Notes: generated by a model not told the origin, from the sequence alone. A stretch of 64,000 nt of DNA from Taenia hydatigena (GCA_036345935.2 JADWOT020001830.1:62001-126000), one strand, 5' to 3'; counted from the stretch's first letter, positions 1-13,062 are shown. Numbers and translations: made by a program.

Positions 1-215
1 TCTCGAGGCTTCCTCGAAGGCAAAAGAAGGCAGAATACTAGGGTGGAATATATATATTCAATGGACAGAGTGAAATAAGCCGCTGGCATGGCCCAGCAGT
101 CAGCCTACGCAACTAAGGCAAGATGGCCACCCCTGTGACCCTGCACGGCCGCCTCTGTGTGACCGAAACCAAAACAGGTGGTCATGTCAGACAGAGTACT
201 ACAATGCCACACATT
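1..215 (+). repeat. Interspersed repeat, left copy (cut by window edge)
   Basis: This stretch is clearly similar, in the same orientation, to about 63405-63605. Shared blocks include GGCAAAAGAAGG, GGACAGAG, CTGGCATG, the CTGTGACCCTG block and GACCGAAACC, followed by a looser AGTRCTACAA block. The copies differ by many substitutions and small indels; a block around 148-158 here is missing from the right copy. It probably runs past the left edge. No intact ORF is shared, so it looks like an old dispersed element of unknown class. Confidence 0.75.
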
Positions 216-3200
216 ACAACGCAATAATGGAACCATCGGATTGTGTTGGTGGTCATTTGAGAGGCCAAGTAACGCAATGTTAAGCACTGGGCAGAGGATA
301 AATATATTGCAAAAGGGTAAATGGCATTATGATGGAGCCCCGTTGGACAGAGTTCCAGGCAACGGATGTAAGAAATAAACAAAAGGCTTAGAAGTACTTT
401 GCCTTGGTAAATTAAATATCGTGCGTATTGTTTATGCAATACTTAGTTCAATCTCGTAAACTAATTTGGCTGCGTATCTCAACACGTAATTTGAATGGAT
501 TTTGAGTGCTGATATCATCGCAAAGTCGTTACTTGTGTAGTGAAGCTTAAAAAGTTGATGAAGCCCTACTTCTTGCTGTGGGCTATTATGTGCTCCCCTA
601 CTTTCAAGACCAATGACATGAAAATGTATGCATGTCTACTCAAACTACCATCAGCACAACCCCCAATACAGGAATGCAAGGATTCAAGTTACGAACCGTG
701 TGTGCTCCAAACTACACAGTCCTAAGAGTGGTAGTTAGTAGTGTGCATGTCCCGTTAGTGTGCCAACAAAAAGGATTCAGGATGAGGCGAAGGACGGTTG
801 CTATTGCGACTCCCTTATCTCATGCTAGGCCTGCCTGCTAACAGTTTCTTTGACTGGAGTGCTATTGCTACTGAATCGACGCTCAGTAGGAGTTGACGTC
901 AGGGTGAATATTTGATCGCACATTGGCTAGGGTAGCAGAGGTTGCAGACAGACCAAGATCACAAAAAGAGATCGAGGAAGAGGAAGGGGGGTAGAAAGGC
1001 ATCCATCTGCATTCATGTTGTTAACAAAATCACCCTGTCACATAATCAACAAGGTGACAGTGTTATTCCATATGAAAACATTAAAAAAACGCGGTCATTG
1101 ACGAGTTGTGAGCGATGCAGGGAGGGAAGGTGGTAAAGAAGAAGATCCACCTGCGAGACGATGAAAATGCTGCGTACTGATAAACTTTATCTACAGGACC
1201 TCAAAAGCAGTGTGACCGCTCACACTAGTCAATCGAACTACACACCAAGGACTGCCGTCACACAATACAATAAAACATCCCTTCTTATGTGTTCTATATA
1301 CGCACAAATGGCCATCACCACCATCACCGCGACCACCAAAAGCCACGCCAACCAACAGCACCCCACCCACTCGCCTGCTCACACTCTTGCAAAATCCTAT
1401 GAATACACACTCACACTCACCGGAGAAGTCGATTAGCGTACATTTAAGAAGTGAAGCTATTGCAGCATATGCAAAACAGAAAAATGCGCCACAGGACAAA
1501 CACTTTTAAAGCAGGCTAATTTTCCAATGGACGTGATCTCGCGTTCACGCCTTTCATGGCAAGGAAACACATTCACTCACTTGGGGAAGTAGGGCTTTAA
1601 CAACAGCATCAATAACCAGATCCATATTCGAGTGCCACAGATGGTTGAGCTGCAGCAGCAGCATTTTACATATCATCAACACGAGCTTTTTTAATCCACC
1701 CCAAATGGGTTCCCAGAATGAATTGTCTTGTAGATTAGACGCATCCCAAAAACTTCTCTCTGATTCGTTTACACAACAATGAACCGTTTAAACCAACTAA
1801 TGCGTCAGTGCTCCTGCAGAATGAGGCTGTAAAAAGGAAGTAAAAAATTTACAGGTATTTAGAGAAGGGTCCTGAGTGCATGTTGCATGACATTATGCCA
1901 CACGTCCACATTTGGGTCACGACTAATCAATCAGTGCGGTGAAGGCTGTCATTTACTTCCATTTCTCCAAGGCTCAGTTGCCCTAAGTATTGGGAATCAG
2001 CACTAGGTAGGCGATCCTACGGTGACACGTAAGATGGACGAGAAGTAGGTGAAAAGTTAAAATGGAGGTAACTAAAGCAAAACACTTCTCTACAGCTTCG
2101 TCTTGTCCTCGTTGGGGAACATATGCAACTGACTTGATGATTACTTGAAGGTGTAGACTATTTGGAAGGGGTTCCGCATGTAATTTGCTCTCATAACTAT
2201 ACATGCATAAACTGTTGGAGAAGTGAGTGAGCTATTTTTATAATGAGAATGAGCGAGATGATGCACTCGAAGAAATGGATCACGTAGATAAACCCAAACC
2301 CGCTTCAACGTATTTATTCTTTCGGTCGAGTGACCCCACCATGCTGCTTGCTTTCACGAAAGGCAGAGGAACAAAGGAACAAGAAAATAAACGCTCTAAT
2401 CAATGGGAAATGGTTACCATCAACCTGACGGTGGGGCATCTCAGACACCAGCAGATGACAAGGGTGCCTAAGGGTATGCGGGTGCAAGGGCATATTTATC
2501 CCATTCACTGCTCTAAACTTGTTCTTCTAGACAACCAAATCAACAGTTCCATCCTGGGTTAAGTGAGGTCTCCTATGGTTGCTCGTTTGATGGCTGGTTG
2601 ATGCATTATTTGATTTCAGCTCCACAATTTGCTTGAATTGCCTCACTTACCCACCACCAACTCACTTCACAGTAATCAATTACTTTCTTCCTTCCATGGC
2701 TTCTCTACTTCCTTTTTTTTTCGATTAAAGTGAGTACACCATGGTAGGAAGAGAGGAGAATCAAAACGTCTCAAAGACATCCATCACAGCGGGCGACCGT
2801 GGATCAGCGAACGCCAGAGAGGGGCGAACTTGGCAACGCGGCGCATCAAACTGGCGATAACTCTCACAGCAGGTAGAGGCAATTTGTGTTTACTGTCGGA
2901 AGGATTTTATATTATCTGCGCGGGCACAAAACAAACGGATAAGCCGAATAGGGTGCTGCAGTTAAAGTAGAAACACATGTTTGTCACACAAAATGATAAT
3001 TTAGCACATTTTATGTGCCTTATTCAATTTTCTCCCGTGTTCCGCTTAACAAATTATGCTGGCAGGTGGTAGGGCATGCATAAAGGTGGGAGAGATTGCA
3101 CACCGACACTTATCAAAGTTGTGGCCGTATGCTGTTCCTCAAATCTCTCATCCCTAGCTGTGACAACACTTACCGGTGCCTACTGCTGCAATGTCCGCAA

Positions 3201-3249
3201 TGCCTTGACGTTACGCCAATGGCCTGCTGTGAGACGCATTGGAGAACGC
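216..3249. other. No supported gene
   Basis: Only short ORFs without splice context or family resemblance are present. There is a histidine/threonine-rich reading near 1300-1400 from a CACCAC/ACCACC-type simple stretch, and a pyrimidine tract near 2710. I see no RNA gene or convincing promoter. Confidence 0.5.
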
Positions 3250-4190
3250 TTCTAGAACACTAGAGCAAGAGAGCTCTTTTGGAAAGTATGAGAGAGAAAG
3301 GAGGATAATGTGAATTGGACGGTAGTCTTATTCTCACACATCGGAAAATTGCAGCACAAGTTAGTGCATTTTGGGCGCCTCCATGTAACTAACCAACTTC
3401 GAGTCAGGTGAAGGTCATTTAGAATGGTCACCGGCTGATGTTTTAGCACAATTAAGGCACACAGCCGATTTGCTGCAGTTAATGTCTTCTGAGTAGGGAT
3501 ATCGCCTCTAAAGGGGTTTTGTACGTGCACACTAAATATCTCCCTAGGAATCAACAGCCATGATGAGGTGCGAAAAGATGAGCCAAGCTGGGCTGAGAGA
3601 AGCTGAAAAGAAATGTCGGGAGAGGCTATTGACAGGTTGGTGTGTCACATTGTCACAACCAAACTACAAGCTGCAGAAATTTAAAAACACCGAAATCGAA
3701 TTGCCAGGGGGCACAAATTACGGCAATGCCTCACAACGTTCTGTTGCAGAAGTTTGCCCCATAAAGAGTTGTTTTTAGGCTCCCGCACGGTACCGGTCTT
3801 GGATCAGATTAAAGATGACATCTATTGGTGATATCTGTGCATTCGAGGCTTCTGCTTAATTTAATAGGTAAGCCCAAGCATTCAAGAAGATAGGCTTAGA
3901 GACTGAAAGCATGCAGTTCACTTTTAAACTGTTCATGTGCTTTAGCTTTTTAAGATTTACTAAGTACTTGAACCTTCCATCAGATACATTTCAATTCGTC
4001 CCTGTTTGTCATTGCTCGTCGCTCCATACCACGTTTTATGTGTAAATCAGAGCTATTGTTTTCACGTGAAGCTTGCTAGTCTGCTTCATATTAGACTCAT
4101 TTAACTTCTCTTTAGCACAATCTTTTGAGGCAAATTCGTCAAATCTGGATGAGATGTCAGCTCCTTTTAGCAACCTGATATTTACTGCAC
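3250..4190 (+). repeat. Diverged interspersed repeat, copy 1
   Basis: Similar in the same orientation to 4950-5460. Matching landmarks in order are GAGAGAGAAAGGA followed by a GGTAGTCT/GGTGGTCT block, CGGCTGATGTTTTAG against CGGCTAGTGTTCTTA, the AAGGGGTT block, GCCATGATGAGGTGCG against GCCATGACGAAGTGCG, and then ATATTAGACTCA near 4090. About 380 bp between 3700 and 4080 have no counterpart in copy 2, so one copy carries an insertion or the other a deletion. No open frame is conserved between the copies. It is probably mobile-element debris. Confidence 0.6.
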
Positions 4191-4400
4191 ACGCCAATGA
4201 GACGCGCTTAGTGTATCCGGACTTATAACACATAACAGTCAGTAAAATATTAAATGCCCAGACATTTGTCTCTTCAACACTCCTCACACGGTCGCAGCTA
4301 CCCAGTCATGTATCATCTGAGCAATCATATTGGCCGGATCCGGTGGGCTAACGCTGCTAATATAGCTCTGGCTGTAACCTATGCCGACCTGGTGAAAAGG

Positions 4401-4690
4401 AAGGGGATCGGAGCTATGCGCTTAGTTCACTTAAACTTTAAGCACAGCAATGTGCCTAATGTAGATTTGGACCAATGCAAGTAAACGACATTTTGCATAA
4501 TACACAATGACGAGTTTCTAGGCAACGAAGGATAAGCACAAAATACAGATTGTGAAAACTTCAGCAGATGCAGTTGCATTTACTCTTCCTTCACCGAATT
4601 CTGGATTTGGCTTTTGGGCTGCGGAACACAACAAATGAAGGGGATCGGAGCTGCCGTGCGTGGATGTTGATTTGGAGCGAATAGTGCCCC
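4401..4690 (+). repeat. Short local direct duplication
   Basis: AAGGGGATCGGAGCT occurs exactly at 4401-4415 and 4638-4652. Both copies are followed within about 55 bases by a similar GATTTGGA block. This is a small old duplication between the two larger repeat copies, with no evident function. Confidence 0.45.
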
Positions 4691-4949
4691 TCAGTACGTG
4701 CACGGATTAAGGCTTCGAGTGGGGCATAAGAAGATTCTGCCAGTAACAAGTAATATAAAAAATCTTGAATACGAAGGTGTTAGCTTGCCTGGAGCAAATC
4801 AAGTTTGTAATTTCCTCACTGGTTGGACAGATGGAGCAGTGAGCCATGGAGGAATAGGCGGCAGTTGATCTATCATCCATTACTTAGGTGACATTTACGT
4901 TTTGAAAACATTCTGCTTTTATTTAGGCAGTAGAACACTTTTGAAATAG

Positions 4950-5460
4950 TAATGAATGAAAGCTTATCTGGAGAGAGAAAGGATGGGAGCATGAAAAGGA
5001 TGGTGGTCTCATTTCTGCAGGTTCAAAATTACGTTAAAAATTGTTATCTTTTAGCTTGTGTTCGCAGTCAACCAGTGTCTGTTAAGATGGAGGCCAGTCG
5101 GAAGACTCATCGGCTAGTGTTCTTAAACAATAACTGCATGAAGTTGAATCTCTCCGGTCAATATCTTTTGCGCAGTGACATTACTCCATGGAAGGGGTTG
5201 CTACAAGAACACACTGAACATCCTTCCAAAAAATGAACGGCCATGACGAAGTGCGATGAATTGAGCTAAGCTAATCTGGAAGAGGTAAGATAAAGACGTC
5301 GGAAAAAGCAATCGGCAAGCTCGTGTAACGATTTCCAAGACTAAACTATCAGGCTATTGTGTTGACGTCAATGTACCGGTCTGTTTTATATTAGACTCAG
5401 ATTTGACACAAGGTTCAAAGAGCAAATTTAACGAATCCGAATGTATGCCGGCTGTTGTCA
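4950..5460 (+). repeat. Diverged interspersed repeat, copy 2
   Basis: Partner of 3250-4190, in the same orientation and about 1.7 kb downstream. It contains the same ordered landmarks, including GAGAGAGAAAGGATGG, CCATGGAAGGGGTTGC, GGCCATGACGAAGTGCG and ATATTAGACTCAG. The 94-codon ORF at 4952-5236 lies inside it, but copy 1 does not preserve that frame. I therefore treat the ORF as chance coding inside a repeat. Confidence 0.6.
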
Positions 5461-6377
5461 GGTCATGCTAACGACCTCGGTCGTTTAACTTCTGGACATT
5501 CCTGTTCAACAGATGTGGTGGTCTTATTGGACCTATGCTGGTCCAGCAAGTGAGGAGGAGGAAGAAGAAGATAAATTAAATCCAAATATCGGTTGGTTTT
5601 ACATAAATTCCACCACAAGTTACGTGCTTTGCCGAATACTCGCCTGATGTGGTGCAAATTACACCACCAATACATTCCCTTATAATCTGCAATAAGTGCT
5701 GCTCTTTCCTTTTGAAACAGAACATCGGCTGACGCCAAGCAAACTGACTACTGCCGACACCCAACACACAATTTGCGCATCCTTTTATGCATGGAACACC
5801 AAATGTGCTAGGACGCACCGTCCTTACCACCGCTTAGACGAGAAAATGGCAGCACATTTGACATTCTGGTAAGTTGTCGATTCCTACTGATGAAGTAAAT
5901 TCAACGACGGCATAGGGTATGAGATACACAAGTAGACTGTAGTTGGGGGCTGTCTCGTAGGTTATCATCCTCCTCTGAATATTACACCAAGGAAAACACG
6001 GTGCATCCCCTTCCAGCCAGGATACCTGTTGACGTAATAAACAGGACTCCAAAATAATTCCAATACAATAAAAGGAGCCAATCGTTAGCCCTTGCTTAAA
6101 CATCTCTTTAGGGCTCTTAAAGCTATGGCTAAGTTAGTCTCACAAAAACTTATGCCTGATCTTCATTTATTGTCTATATAAAAATGCTGAACAACTTATT
6201 AGCACTCCTACGGTACCACCCTTGTTGGCGCACCATCGAGGATGAGAATCAAACGCGACGACCGAATAGAAATCGAAGTCAAATCAGATTAGATTACTCT
6301 AGATGAACATTTAACAGTTGTGCAGCCTTTGAGGTCTGTCGACCAACAGACGAATCAGCATTGCGTGCATAAAAGGC
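5461..6377. other. No supported gene
   Basis: Only overlapping minus-strand ORFs of 84-91 codons without motifs. A CATAAAAG TATA-like octamer at about 6369 sits just before the kinase reading frame, too close to its ATG to be that gene's natural promoter. Confidence 0.45.
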
Positions 6378-7705
6378 ATGGAGGCTGGTAAGTTTGATGT
6401 GGTGAAGTTTATTTCTCACGGGTCCTATTCCCTTGTCTATGAGGTAGTCTATACTCAAAGATGGGACGTGACCACGACATCTGTGACTTGTGCATTGAAG
6501 CGCTTCTACTTGCAAAACAGATCTGCTGTGCGGTGCGCTCTTCGAGAACACCACATCCTTGTGCGACTAGCTAGGGAGGAGGAGCAATCACCGTTTATAG
6601 TTACCTTGATTGAAAGCCTACTAATTCACGAGGCTCCAACCCTTGTACTGCGTAAAGGAAGCAGATTCGACCTACGGGATCTCATCTCAACTGTTGGCCT
6701 CCTTAGTGAAAAGCACGCACGATTTTACAGCTGCAAGATTATCTGTGGTCTGAAGCATCTTCATTCCATGCTCATCGTCTACTTAAATATCAAGCCAACC
6801 GATGTGCTTATTGCAGTTTCGGGTCACGTTTTCATTACTGACTTTGATCGTTCATACGCATGTCGAGAGGGGTGGGACCTCCCAAGAAGACAGACTTCAC
6901 TGGAACACCCTTCTACATGGCACCTGAAGTGGAGAAAGGAGTGGAAATCACCACGAGAGCAGACGTCTGGAGCCTGGGCATTCTCGCCGCCTGTGTCATA
7001 TATGGTCACGCCACTGCTCAGGGCTGGTTGCGCACGTGCCGTTTCATGACTGGCCGTTTGCCGAACGTGTCCGCACCTCTACGCAAATTCTTCAAGGCTT
7101 GCCTCACACAATCACAACAAGCGTGTAGACATTGATGGTGTAAAGCGTCTTGAGTTCTTCAAAACGTCGACTGGGAGGAAGTGGTGGCTTGCAAAATGAA
7201 ACCACCGCACCACCCCTCCAAGCTTAAAACTTTGGCAGCCAAGGCGAAATATGGCCTCAACTCCAACGACCACATGCTAGTGGCGGCTGTATCCGATAGG
7301 AACATACCCCTGATCAGCAGACATCCTCGAAACACTCATGACAAGCATAGTGTGCGTCGTGTTGTGCCAGTCCTACCAAATGGCAAGGATCCCGAATGGT
7401 TTGGACTGACAGCCAAGAAAATTAATGAGCTGTTCGCCAATTTTGACTTCATCAATCCTCACATCCTTAAATCATCCCATGGCTTTAATGAGAAGCAGGC
7501 TGTTGATGTTGACAAATCGGTGTGTTTCGAGCTGAAGCAGCATGAAGTGGAGGATACTTCGTTTACAATAGAGTGTCAGTGTGCAGGAAGAGGCTCTCCT
7601 GTGGGAAGGCAAGGCGACTGCTTTATCAATCAGCTACTAACTCAGGCTCAAGAAATCGGTCAGCTACATTTAGTCTCCAACCCATGTGGCAGTTTTCGAC
7701 TTTAG
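6378..7705 (+). pseudogene. Intronless AGC-family protein kinase pseudogene
   Basis: Conceptual translation in three frames follows a whole kinase domain. Frame one (6378 to about 6860) carries a degraded glycine loop (HGSYSLVYEV, residues 14-23), the VAIK-type lysine (CALKR, Lys41), a helix-C glutamate (Glu57), a catalytic loop reading YLNIKPTDV where AGC kinases have YRDLKPEN, and DFD in place of DFG (155-157). After a frameshift near 6860 come GTPFYMAPE and ADVWSLGIL. Two more shifts near 7105 and 7165 are needed to read HNKRVDIDGVKRLEFF and then VDWEEVV, the usual AGC C-terminal junction. The tail ends with FANFDFINP, which resembles an AGC hydrophobic motif (atypical PKC has a similar Phe-x-x-Phe-acidic-aromatic-Ile-Asn-Pro). 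Loss of the catalytic Asp, the Mg-binding Asn and the DFG Gly, plus at least three frame breaks, makes it non-functional as a kinase. The absence of introns suggests a retrocopy, but no poly-A tract or target duplication is visible. Confidence 0.8.
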
Positions 7706-7740
7706 TTTTGTGTGTTGATGGCAGTGCCTTGTTTGGCTGT

Positions 7741-7746
7741 AATAAA
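7741..7746 (+). terminator. Polyadenylation signal AATAAA behind the kinase relic
   Basis: Exact AATAAA, 36 bases after the TAG that ends the kinase reading. The distance suits a 3' end inherited from the parent transcript or gene. No A-rich tract follows. Confidence 0.5.
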
Positions 7747-7789
7747 CACCTATGTGTTAATGAGGAGCATTTCGTACCTTAAAGCACAA

Positions 7790-10700
7790 CTGTTGTTTGT
7801 GGAGGACTAAAACAAACATCAAAATAGCCTAATTTTGCGATTTTATGATCGGGTATCATACTAAAAGTACTGCAGAATCTTTTTTCTTTTAATAGCACCA
7901 GCTGCCCTCATAGGTTAGTCTTCTGCTTTCATCGTTCGAGCATCATCTCGCTGTGATGATCTGGGCCATAATTTAAGGCAGCTCAGTCAGCAGTCAGCAT
8001 GAATCTGACAAAATCTGCTGGTATTTGATCAAACGCTGATTTTCAACCCCTTCTACTAATTTTAGCGGTCTGCAAGCTAGATGCCAAGCGAACTCTGTTG
8101 CACCGATCTTGACGGTCATCACTGCGCAGCCGTACACCGATGATCCTATTCACTAACAAACGAATGAAAAATGCGGTTTAGATTTGTGATGGGAGAGTAG
8201 AACAGTGATTGGATCTCTACACATTGCACAGTCTGCCCCTATGTTGGTTGACTAAGCGGAAACGAATCGCACGCCAAGTCGGATTCTCATTCTCGGTTTG
8301 TCAATGCTCCAGCATAAATTTTTATACCATTAAATAGATTGATTGTGGATCCAGTACCTAAAAGCCAGAAAAGAACTTTGCTGTAAGGTCAAGGGGAGTA
8401 ACACTCTTAGTCCTCACAAACACTAAAGCGTGATGGAGCTAAATGATCCGTAAAAGCAGCACAAATTCGCATAACTTTTGCTGGTGAAACAGAGTCCTGG
8501 ATAGATCAAACTAAATCCAATGTTCTTTTAGGCTTCAAATCCAGGTTTCTTAAAGCGAAATCATAGCCCGTTTAATTGTCTCTGCGAAGGGTGCGCTAAC
8601 ACTTAGCGCGGATAAGGCGTGCTCTCATCAGCATAACAATAGTACTGATGGGATAGTCAGTCGATGACATCAATTGCTACAAGCAGGGAGGAGGTTGGTG
8701 GTAGTTCTGCGACAAATGATAACGGTTTTGTGCAAGTAATGTGCTATGTATAAAAGCTGTTGCATAATTCCAACAAGGTATCGCATAGGGCAAGAATAAG
8801 TGAGAAAAAAGCCAATTTCAAGGCCTTGAAAGCTAGCTACTCTGAAAAAGGACCTACGCTTGTTAACATTTTGGTACTTGCCTTATATGGTGAGCATCGG
8901 TGCAGCTCATACTGAGTCTACGTGCCGAAAGTGTTTTGCTGGCTCTGCGGGGGCCTAGAAGGCGCAAAGGATGATCTGGGTTAAAGCAGGGGACTCGCTG
9001 TTGAGTGGCTCTGGAGGTGCTCGATTTGCTCTCGTGCATATCCTTTTGAGTGGCTGGGTTGCTCTAAGGCAAAAGGGGTAGAAATAGTGTTCTGCGCTGC
9101 AATGTGCTGCTCTAAACTTCGCTGTACTGGGCTGTTACACCGTCCTTGACGTTGTACTCCGTCATTATGAATAAGGAAAATGAGAGGGAGTAGACCAATC
9201 ATACGTAACAGCGGAGCATACTAGATAGTAGAATGAGCAGAATTTTGTTTGTTATTCTTTCCATGTGTCCTGTTCTAAGAAAATAGGCAAATACTTATTT
9301 TTTTGTAAAGTAATGACGAATTTTTTTAAAGGATACATTCAATGTAGCCTTTGCTTTGCTTTGCGGGCTTTGTAACAGTGGCAATCTTAATCACTCGTAT
9401 ATTTGACTACCGTTCGTTTGCCTTGATTTTAGTGGCATGGATATCTATCTCGAAATCTCTCCAGCGACTTGGTTCTGCATGCAATCCTGCCACCAATACT
9501 TAGTCTGTTGTATGATACTTTGGGTAGTGTCGTCTGATCTTTGCTGATAACTGAACGCTAAATTAATCTGTTTAATCTTGGTATCTGCACGACTTAGTTA
9601 CAGGCTGTTGTTTTTTATGGTTGCGTTATTAAAAGGGACTTTAAGCCATATAAATAGTTTGGCAGGCAAACAGCTCTACTAAGGCTGCTAATATGGACAG
9701 TTACTTATTATATCTCTTAGTCTGATCAAAATGATGCCAGCTTTTGCCAACAGAAAACTTTAAATTTTGTCAAAAGCCATTTGTATTGCATCGGTACTAG
9801 TCGAGACGCTGGCTTATTAATGTTCTTGTATGCGATGTCACTAACAGACCAGTTCCATTCTCAGCTTTGGAAGTCTTGAATGCCTTGTAGAGACGATCGT
9901 GTGAGGGCTTTCATGTAAGTTTATCAGCTTGAAGATTTTGTCGACGTGATTAAAGTTTTGAATAATTAAAGGCGCAATTCTAAGCCAATGTGGCTGGTCA
10001 CAGTTCACGGATGTAAAGCACACAGCTGCTAACACGTCAGCAATTGCTTTTTTATTCGAGAAATTTATGCTAAAGGCTAAAGCACCAGGAAAAGAACTTG
10101 GTTGTGGGTTTATCAAACAACTCGACAGCCCATTCACGGTAACAAGCTTTTAAAATTTTAAATTTAGTAAGTCTCCCAGAAGTGACGGACCAGTTGCATT
10201 TTTATTAGCGAGCAAAGACGCCTTTTGAATTTGTCATTAAATGCAAAAGATCATTCATTTGCCACCTTGGTTCAATCCTGTGTGTGCATTGCTTATCGAA
10301 GACTCCTAACGAAAGCAGTGGCTGCAATCAGGCTTCATTTGTATTACTTGATAGCCAGCGACCTTCCATCCACTCACTCAAATGTCCATCAACTAACAAG
10401 CCATCCATTTGATTGGCCTTCTAAGTTATCTACTTCACCAGTAAGCTGTTACAATTTGTGTGATCAACTAGTTTTGGCAATCACCTGATAGAAACTTATG
10501 CTCTTTTGGATTTCGTACTGCAAAAGGAGAGGGCATGCCATCACCTTCCATGAAAACTTCCGATCGCGTGACATAGCATCGCAGTAAATATTCAAAGAAT
10601 TCTGTATCAAAGTGCTGTCGTTACTAAGGCGCGACAACCGCCCGGAAATATGGAAGGTTTGCGCTAAACACTGCTAATACGAATGTAATTGTCAGCAAAC

Positions 10701-11399
10701 TGGAGATAGAAAACTTATGTGTTTTCGCCAGGAGAGAGGTACGCATAAGCCCGAAAATTTTTTCGAATAATCTGTGTTTTACTTGATTTAGTATCCCTTA
10801 AGAGTTGATCTAAACTATTTTAGAACGTAGACTTATTTACTCACCGAGTCTCCTCCAGCTTCTCCATGTTTTTCATGTCATAGATAGGTGTCGAATCAAT
10901 CACACGAAACCGTAAGCACTTTTTCTCTTGAAAAGCAGAATGAACGGGTTGCATCCAAGGCAACACTAAAATTGCGTTACTATAGAGCTTGCACGAACCC
11001 TACCTTACTTCTACCTCAATTAAAGTCGCTTTGCTTCAGCCACAAGAAAGCCGAATTCGTCGGAGGGTTTGTGCAATAGACCTGTTCTTTTCGACCTACA
11101 CAAAAGAGTCTAGAGTCAAATCGTCAGTGGATACAACCCATGGATAATACACCGACTAATCCACCTCTATTACAAATGCTTGAAGAAATTGTTGAATTGT
11201 CAAAGAGCGGAATGATTGGCAGCTCGCCTGGCTCTAATAATAGTACCACCGCTAATACTTTCCTTCATGATTATGCGGTGGGCTTCGTCTTTAGCGAAAC
11301 ATTCGACGAAAGGCCTAAATGGTCTTCCAGAATCGGGAAGGTACGAAGTTATGCAATGGCAATAAGTTCGCTGATTGTGTAAAACATCAAGGAAAATGA
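7790..11399. other. No supported gene; one small perfect hairpin
   Basis: ORFs here are short and lack splice context. 8593-8609 forms a perfect 7-bp stem with a 3-base loop (GCGCTAA and TTAGCGC). I found no family resemblance, RNA gene or element boundary. Confidence 0.4.
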
Positions 11400-11541
11400 T
11401 GGACTGGCATAGAGCAGGTGAGAGCATGTGCTCTCCAAGTCGCTCCACCTGCTTATAAGCAGTGACTACTTTTGTAAGATCTGCAAGGATTTGTGACAGA
11501 GCGTGCAGCACACTTTTAGGCCACTCCTCAAAAAGCAGCAC
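11400..11541 (-). CDS. Possible isolated coding exon, unrecognised
   Basis: Read on the minus strand this stretch gives an open, well-composed helical peptide (segments such as HALSQILADLTKVV and AYKQVERLGEHML) and contains a possible donor right after AYKQ (AAGCAG then GTGGAG). An AG that could act as acceptor precedes it at about 11543. I do not recognise the family and cannot find neighbouring exons. It may be a real exon, an exon relic or chance. Confidence 0.2.
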
Positions 11542-12869
11542 GCTCCAAGTGATTTTAAATGTATGGCACCATTTTTAAATCAAATTACTAAATAATGAAA
11601 TGCTAATGCGGACATTTCCTAATTTAGTAGATTCTGGATGATCGCAGCATTCTGGCTTCACCCAATCTTACCAGGAACCTTCGCCTTGACATTATTATTC
11701 TCTTCTTAGTTTACAAGTGACGCTTTTAAGTAAAAAAGCGTGCTGTTGTCTGTCCGTTATACTCCCAACAGTTCTTCATTTCCATATGCAATGCATTAAT
11801 TTCTCCATTTCCTAGATAATGCGTCAGGAAATTTTATTCACAATCATCCTGGCTTTACCAAGCAAAACAACTTGTTATGCTAAAAAAGGATAGCGACCAG
11901 GAATTTTAGATGGAAATAAAGCAACGAAATGCACATTTTACGAATAGAAACTTGTTAAAACTGACCGATTGCGCATTAAGTAGTTCAAATGCAAGCAAGA
12001 TCAGTGGCAGTCAGAATAAGAGAGATACAGATGTGGCAGGATGTTCATAAATCTCTCAAGAAAACAATTAGAAGGCCTAGGCTCATTGGTACAAACAGTT
12101 CTCCAAAAATCGTGCAAGTGCGTGAACCAGGTGGGTGAAGTGAAGGTGGTAGATGACCCGAGCAAAACATAGCTACCGCAATACTGCAAGCTGTGCTTGT
12201 AGGATCCACAAGATAATGAGTACGTGTATATCGTGAATGTTTTCCATTGTAAGCCAAGAGGAAAACCTTTTTTTGTTGATTATGACAAACTAGCTTGCTA
12301 AAGCGGCTGAATCAGAACTTATGAATGCACAAGATGCTGGCAGAGTCGCTCCAGTTACCTTTAATTGATGGATTTGTCAGCATGAATTGTCCGAATTCGT
12401 TCGCAGCAATAAAGACCTTAATTTGACAGCTAACCACTTACTAGACTCTGCAAGACCTCAATGGACTACGTGACACGCACAACACTTAACTATTTGCTAA
12501 GCCATAAGCAGATGGAAAGAAAAATCGCGTTTGGATTTAGCCGCTAAGGATTTCATGAAATATGTGCAATCAGACGAATGGGATTCTAGGCTTTTGTCCA
12601 TCCGTCAACCGACATCCCATGGTATAAGTTACTCACTGGTAGCACAATTGGGTTGCTTCAAATAATTCTACTGCCAAACACGAAAGCAGCAATTAACGGT
12701 GTCCCAGATCAAACATCGTGTCTCATGTTGAGCTTAAAAACTCCTAGTATTTTACATGAACACCAACTACTAACACGTATTAAGTTGAAAAGCCAAGTAC
12801 CCAGTCTACGACGCACCGCGTTTATCATCACATTCAAAGTGGAGACCCAAATCGAGTGGATGAAGTTCT
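11542..12869. other. No supported gene
   Basis: Mixed-composition sequence with only short unsupported ORFs. The ORF starting at 12653 runs into the left arm of the inverted repeat and shows no known domain before it. Confidence 0.4.
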
Positions 12870-13062
12870 CTTGGCTGCATTCTGGTCGGCAAAGATTTAT
12901 CGCCTTCACTTTATTGAAAGGAAAGGGTGATGTTCGATTAATTTATGATTTAAGGAATGTCTCTTTCCCTGATCACAGATTAAAAGGTGATGGTCTTGAC
13001 TAAATGGATGGCTCTATTTAAGCAAACGCATTCCAGACCCTTTGCCAAAATTACTTACATTC
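12870..13062 (+). repeat. Large inverted repeat, left arm
   Basis: Its reverse complement lies at 13213-13408. The core block from CGGCAAAGATTT to GGTCTTGACTAA (about 117 bases) aligns without gaps at roughly 90 per cent by eye and continues through ATGGATGGCTCTATTTAAGC; both outer parts are more diverged. In one frame both arms give KGKGD, then RNVSFPDHRLKGDGLD and a stop. This hints that the duplicated unit once included coding or element sequence; the family is not recognised. Confidence 0.85.

Noticed and set aside
1261..1436. Thr/His-rich ORF from ACC/CAC repeats
   Set aside because: Explained by simple-sequence composition; both strands are open for the same reason.
8585..8640. Minus-strand CTGATGAG next to a perfect GCGCTAA hairpin, recalling a hammerhead ribozyme
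   Set aside because: The required GAAA box and closing helices are absent. Other CTGATGA occurrences (for example near 5886, 36091 and 47999) fail the same test.
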